Assembly (NCBI GenBank): GCA_937146765.1
Contig: CAKZRP010000051.1
Span: 46,679-110,678 of the forward strand
DNA from: an uncultured Paracoccaceae bacterium
GTDB taxonomy: Bacteria; Pseudomonadota; Alphaproteobacteria; Rhodobacterales; Rhodobacteraceae
Direction of reading: 5' to 3'
Length of the DNA stretch: 64,000 bases
Part shown: in pieces, positions 62,130-64,000 of the stretch
Numbering within the stretch: the first letter of the stretch is position 1
Layout: every line of letters begins with the position of its first letter
The notes under the pieces: generated by a model
Seen by the model: the letters and a program-made list of their open reading frames with translations, nothing else
What the model was told of the DNA's origin: nothing
Database searches by the model: none
Position numbers and translations under genes: made by a program

Positions 62130-63090
62130 TTTCCGCCTCGCTTGCCGCGTCCGAGGCAGGCGTGTCCAGTGAGTCCTGGCTGGTGGTGCCTCCAAGCCCG
62201 TCGGGGCGTGATTGCGGCAGCATACCGTCGGGCACCGGGGCAATGAGCGCGCCGGGATCGGTGATCGGCGCACTGCCGTGATGACGCAGCACCCGCAGGA
62301 ACTCCAACCGCTCGTAATCCGCAGAAAGCCGCACCCGCAGGCGACCGGCCCGGTCCTGCGCCACCTGGCCGATCAGCAGGCCCGGCGGGAAGACATGACC
62401 GTCGCCCGAGGTCACCACCCGGTCGCCGGGTCGAACCAGTTCGGGGTTCTCGACGAAATTGAGCAAGGGTGCGGCGGTATTGTCACCGCTGACCAGGGCG
62501 GTCTGCCCCGAGGGCTGAAGGGTCGCGGGCACCGCGCTGGCGGCATCGGTCAGCAGGATCACCCGCGCCGTCTCGCGCCCGGTGCCGGAAATACGTCCGA
62601 CCAGCCCGATGCCGTCCATCGCGGCCCAACCGTCCTGAATGCCATCGCGCGCGCCCACATTGAGCAGCACCGATTGCCGGAAGGGAGAGCCGCTGTCCGC
62701 CATCACCACACCGGTCACATAGGTCAGCTGCGGGTCCAGGCGCACATTGTTGAGGTCGAGCAACCGGGCGTTTTCCTGCTCCAGCTGCAGAGCGGCCTCT
62801 TTCCAGGCCCGCATCTGCCGCAGTTCCGAGCGCAGGTCCTGGTTCTGTTCGGACAGGCGCTGATAGCTCTGGAAATCGCGCAGCAGGTTGATGACCCCGG
62901 TGACCGGCACAATCGCCCATTGCATATTGGGCACAACCGCATCCACAACTTGGGCGCGGAACCGCTCCACCCGCGGGCTGTCAATGCGCCAGACCAGAAA
63001 GATCACGGCGAGGACCAGCACCAGCAGCCCAATGAGCAGCCGCCGAAGTGGTCCAGTATAGTCGTCGCGGTGTGACCGGTCTTTTGCCAA
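62122..63090 (-). CDS. mreC: Rod-shape-determining protein MreC
   Basis: A 322-residue bitopic membrane protein of the elongation complex. One helix near residues 17-37 (LLIGLLVLVLAVIFLVWRI), a coiled coil (about 65-110), and the periplasmic beta domain with VGARDGIQDGWAAMDGIGLVGRI and PGDRVVTSGDGHVFPPGLLIG. The start appears to be TTG at 63090 with GGGA before it. mreB lies 69 bases upstream. Confidence 0.93.
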   Translation of the reverse strand: MAKDRSHRDDYTGPLRRLLIGLLVLVLAVIFLVWRIDSPRVERFRAQVVDAVVPNMQWAIVPVTGVINLLRDFQSYQRLSEQNQDLRSELRQMRAWKEAALQLEQENARLLDLNNVRLDPQLTYVTGVVMADSGSPFRQSVLLNVGARDGIQDGWAAMDGIGLVGRISGTGRETARVILLTDAASAVPATLQPSGQTALVSGDNTAAPLLNFVENPELVRPGDRVVTSGDGHVFPPGLLIGQVAQDRAGRLRVRLSADYERLEFLRVLRHHGSAPITDPGALIAPVPDGMLPQSRPDGLGGTTSQDSLDTPASDAASEAENG

Positions 63091-63159
63091 TGGTGTTATT
63101 CCCGCCGCCGGGTCTCCCCGGGGCGGGCCCCCGTCAGGATTGTCTCACGGCCAATAGGG

Positions 63160-64000
<841 letters not shown>

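Overview
The window is a stretch of a high-GC alphaproteobacterial chromosome, most likely a marine member of Rhodobacterales (Roseobacter group, in the neighbourhood of Phaeobacter, Ruegeria or Leisingera). This rests on the gene families (an smoEFGK-smoS-mtlK polyol cluster, soxBDAG, an RpoHII-type sigma factor, paaZ/paaG/paaI/paaK) and on the dense, overlapping gene layout. I saw no insertion sequence, prophage, CRISPR array or rRNA operon.

Layout. 1-10.2 kb: end of a BCCT transporter, heterotetrameric sarcosine oxidase soxBDAG (minus strand), a divergent GlxA/AraC-type regulator, an FAH-family hydrolase, a PhoD-like phosphatase and a small cysteine-containing exported protein. 10.2-18.9 kb: galU, then a minus-strand polyol operon: LacI regulator, substrate-binding protein, two permeases, ATPase, sorbitol dehydrogenase, mannitol dehydrogenase. 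19.2-21.9 kb: an orphan methyl-accepting chemotaxis protein and tRNA-Met(CAT). 21.9-28.3 kb: phenylacetate genes paaX, paaZ and, divergently, paaG-paaI-paaK-paaR. 28.4-32.7 kb: a glycine-zipper lipoprotein, an OmpA-family protein with a long Glu/Ala-rich stalk, trpS and a rhomboid-like membrane protein. 32.7-41.5 kb: murJ-glnD and lpoA on the minus strand; rsmI-yraN, gshB and an alpha/beta hydrolase on the plus strand. 41.5-48.2 kb: comM, a GST, a phosphatase-cobU pair, rpoHII-chaN and coaBC. 48.5-57 kb: a receiver-like protein and a CheB-CheR-PAS fusion, dut, a membrane-anchored MoeB-like protein, an amino-acid ABC binding protein and permease, and an M3 peptidase. 57-64 kb: ghrA, a VOC protein and the rod-shape operon mreB-mreC-mreD-mrdA-rodA.

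How genes work together. Betaine or choline uptake, sarcosine oxidation and the adjacent regulator form a methylated-amine module. The polyol operon imports sorbitol/mannitol and oxidises them to fructose; two near-identical operator-like palindromes, one before the binding-protein gene and one before the LacI gene, suggest repression plus autoregulation. The phenylacetate genes activate phenylacetate and process the epoxide/oxepin intermediates, but the epoxidase (paaABCDE) and the last beta-oxidation steps are not here. The mre/mrd operon builds the lateral wall.

Most of the window is ordinary core and catabolic content. The observations I consider most worth checking are a receiver-like protein with Glu in place of the phosphoryl-acceptor Asp beside a kinase-less CheB-CheR-PAS fusion, a rhomboid-family protein lacking its catalytic dyad, a SoxD with no cysteines, two GGAAC-N16/17-CGTT (EcfG-type) promoter matches upstream of genes, and an 18-bp perfect palindrome between convergent genes. 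I do not see a clearly new multi-gene system.
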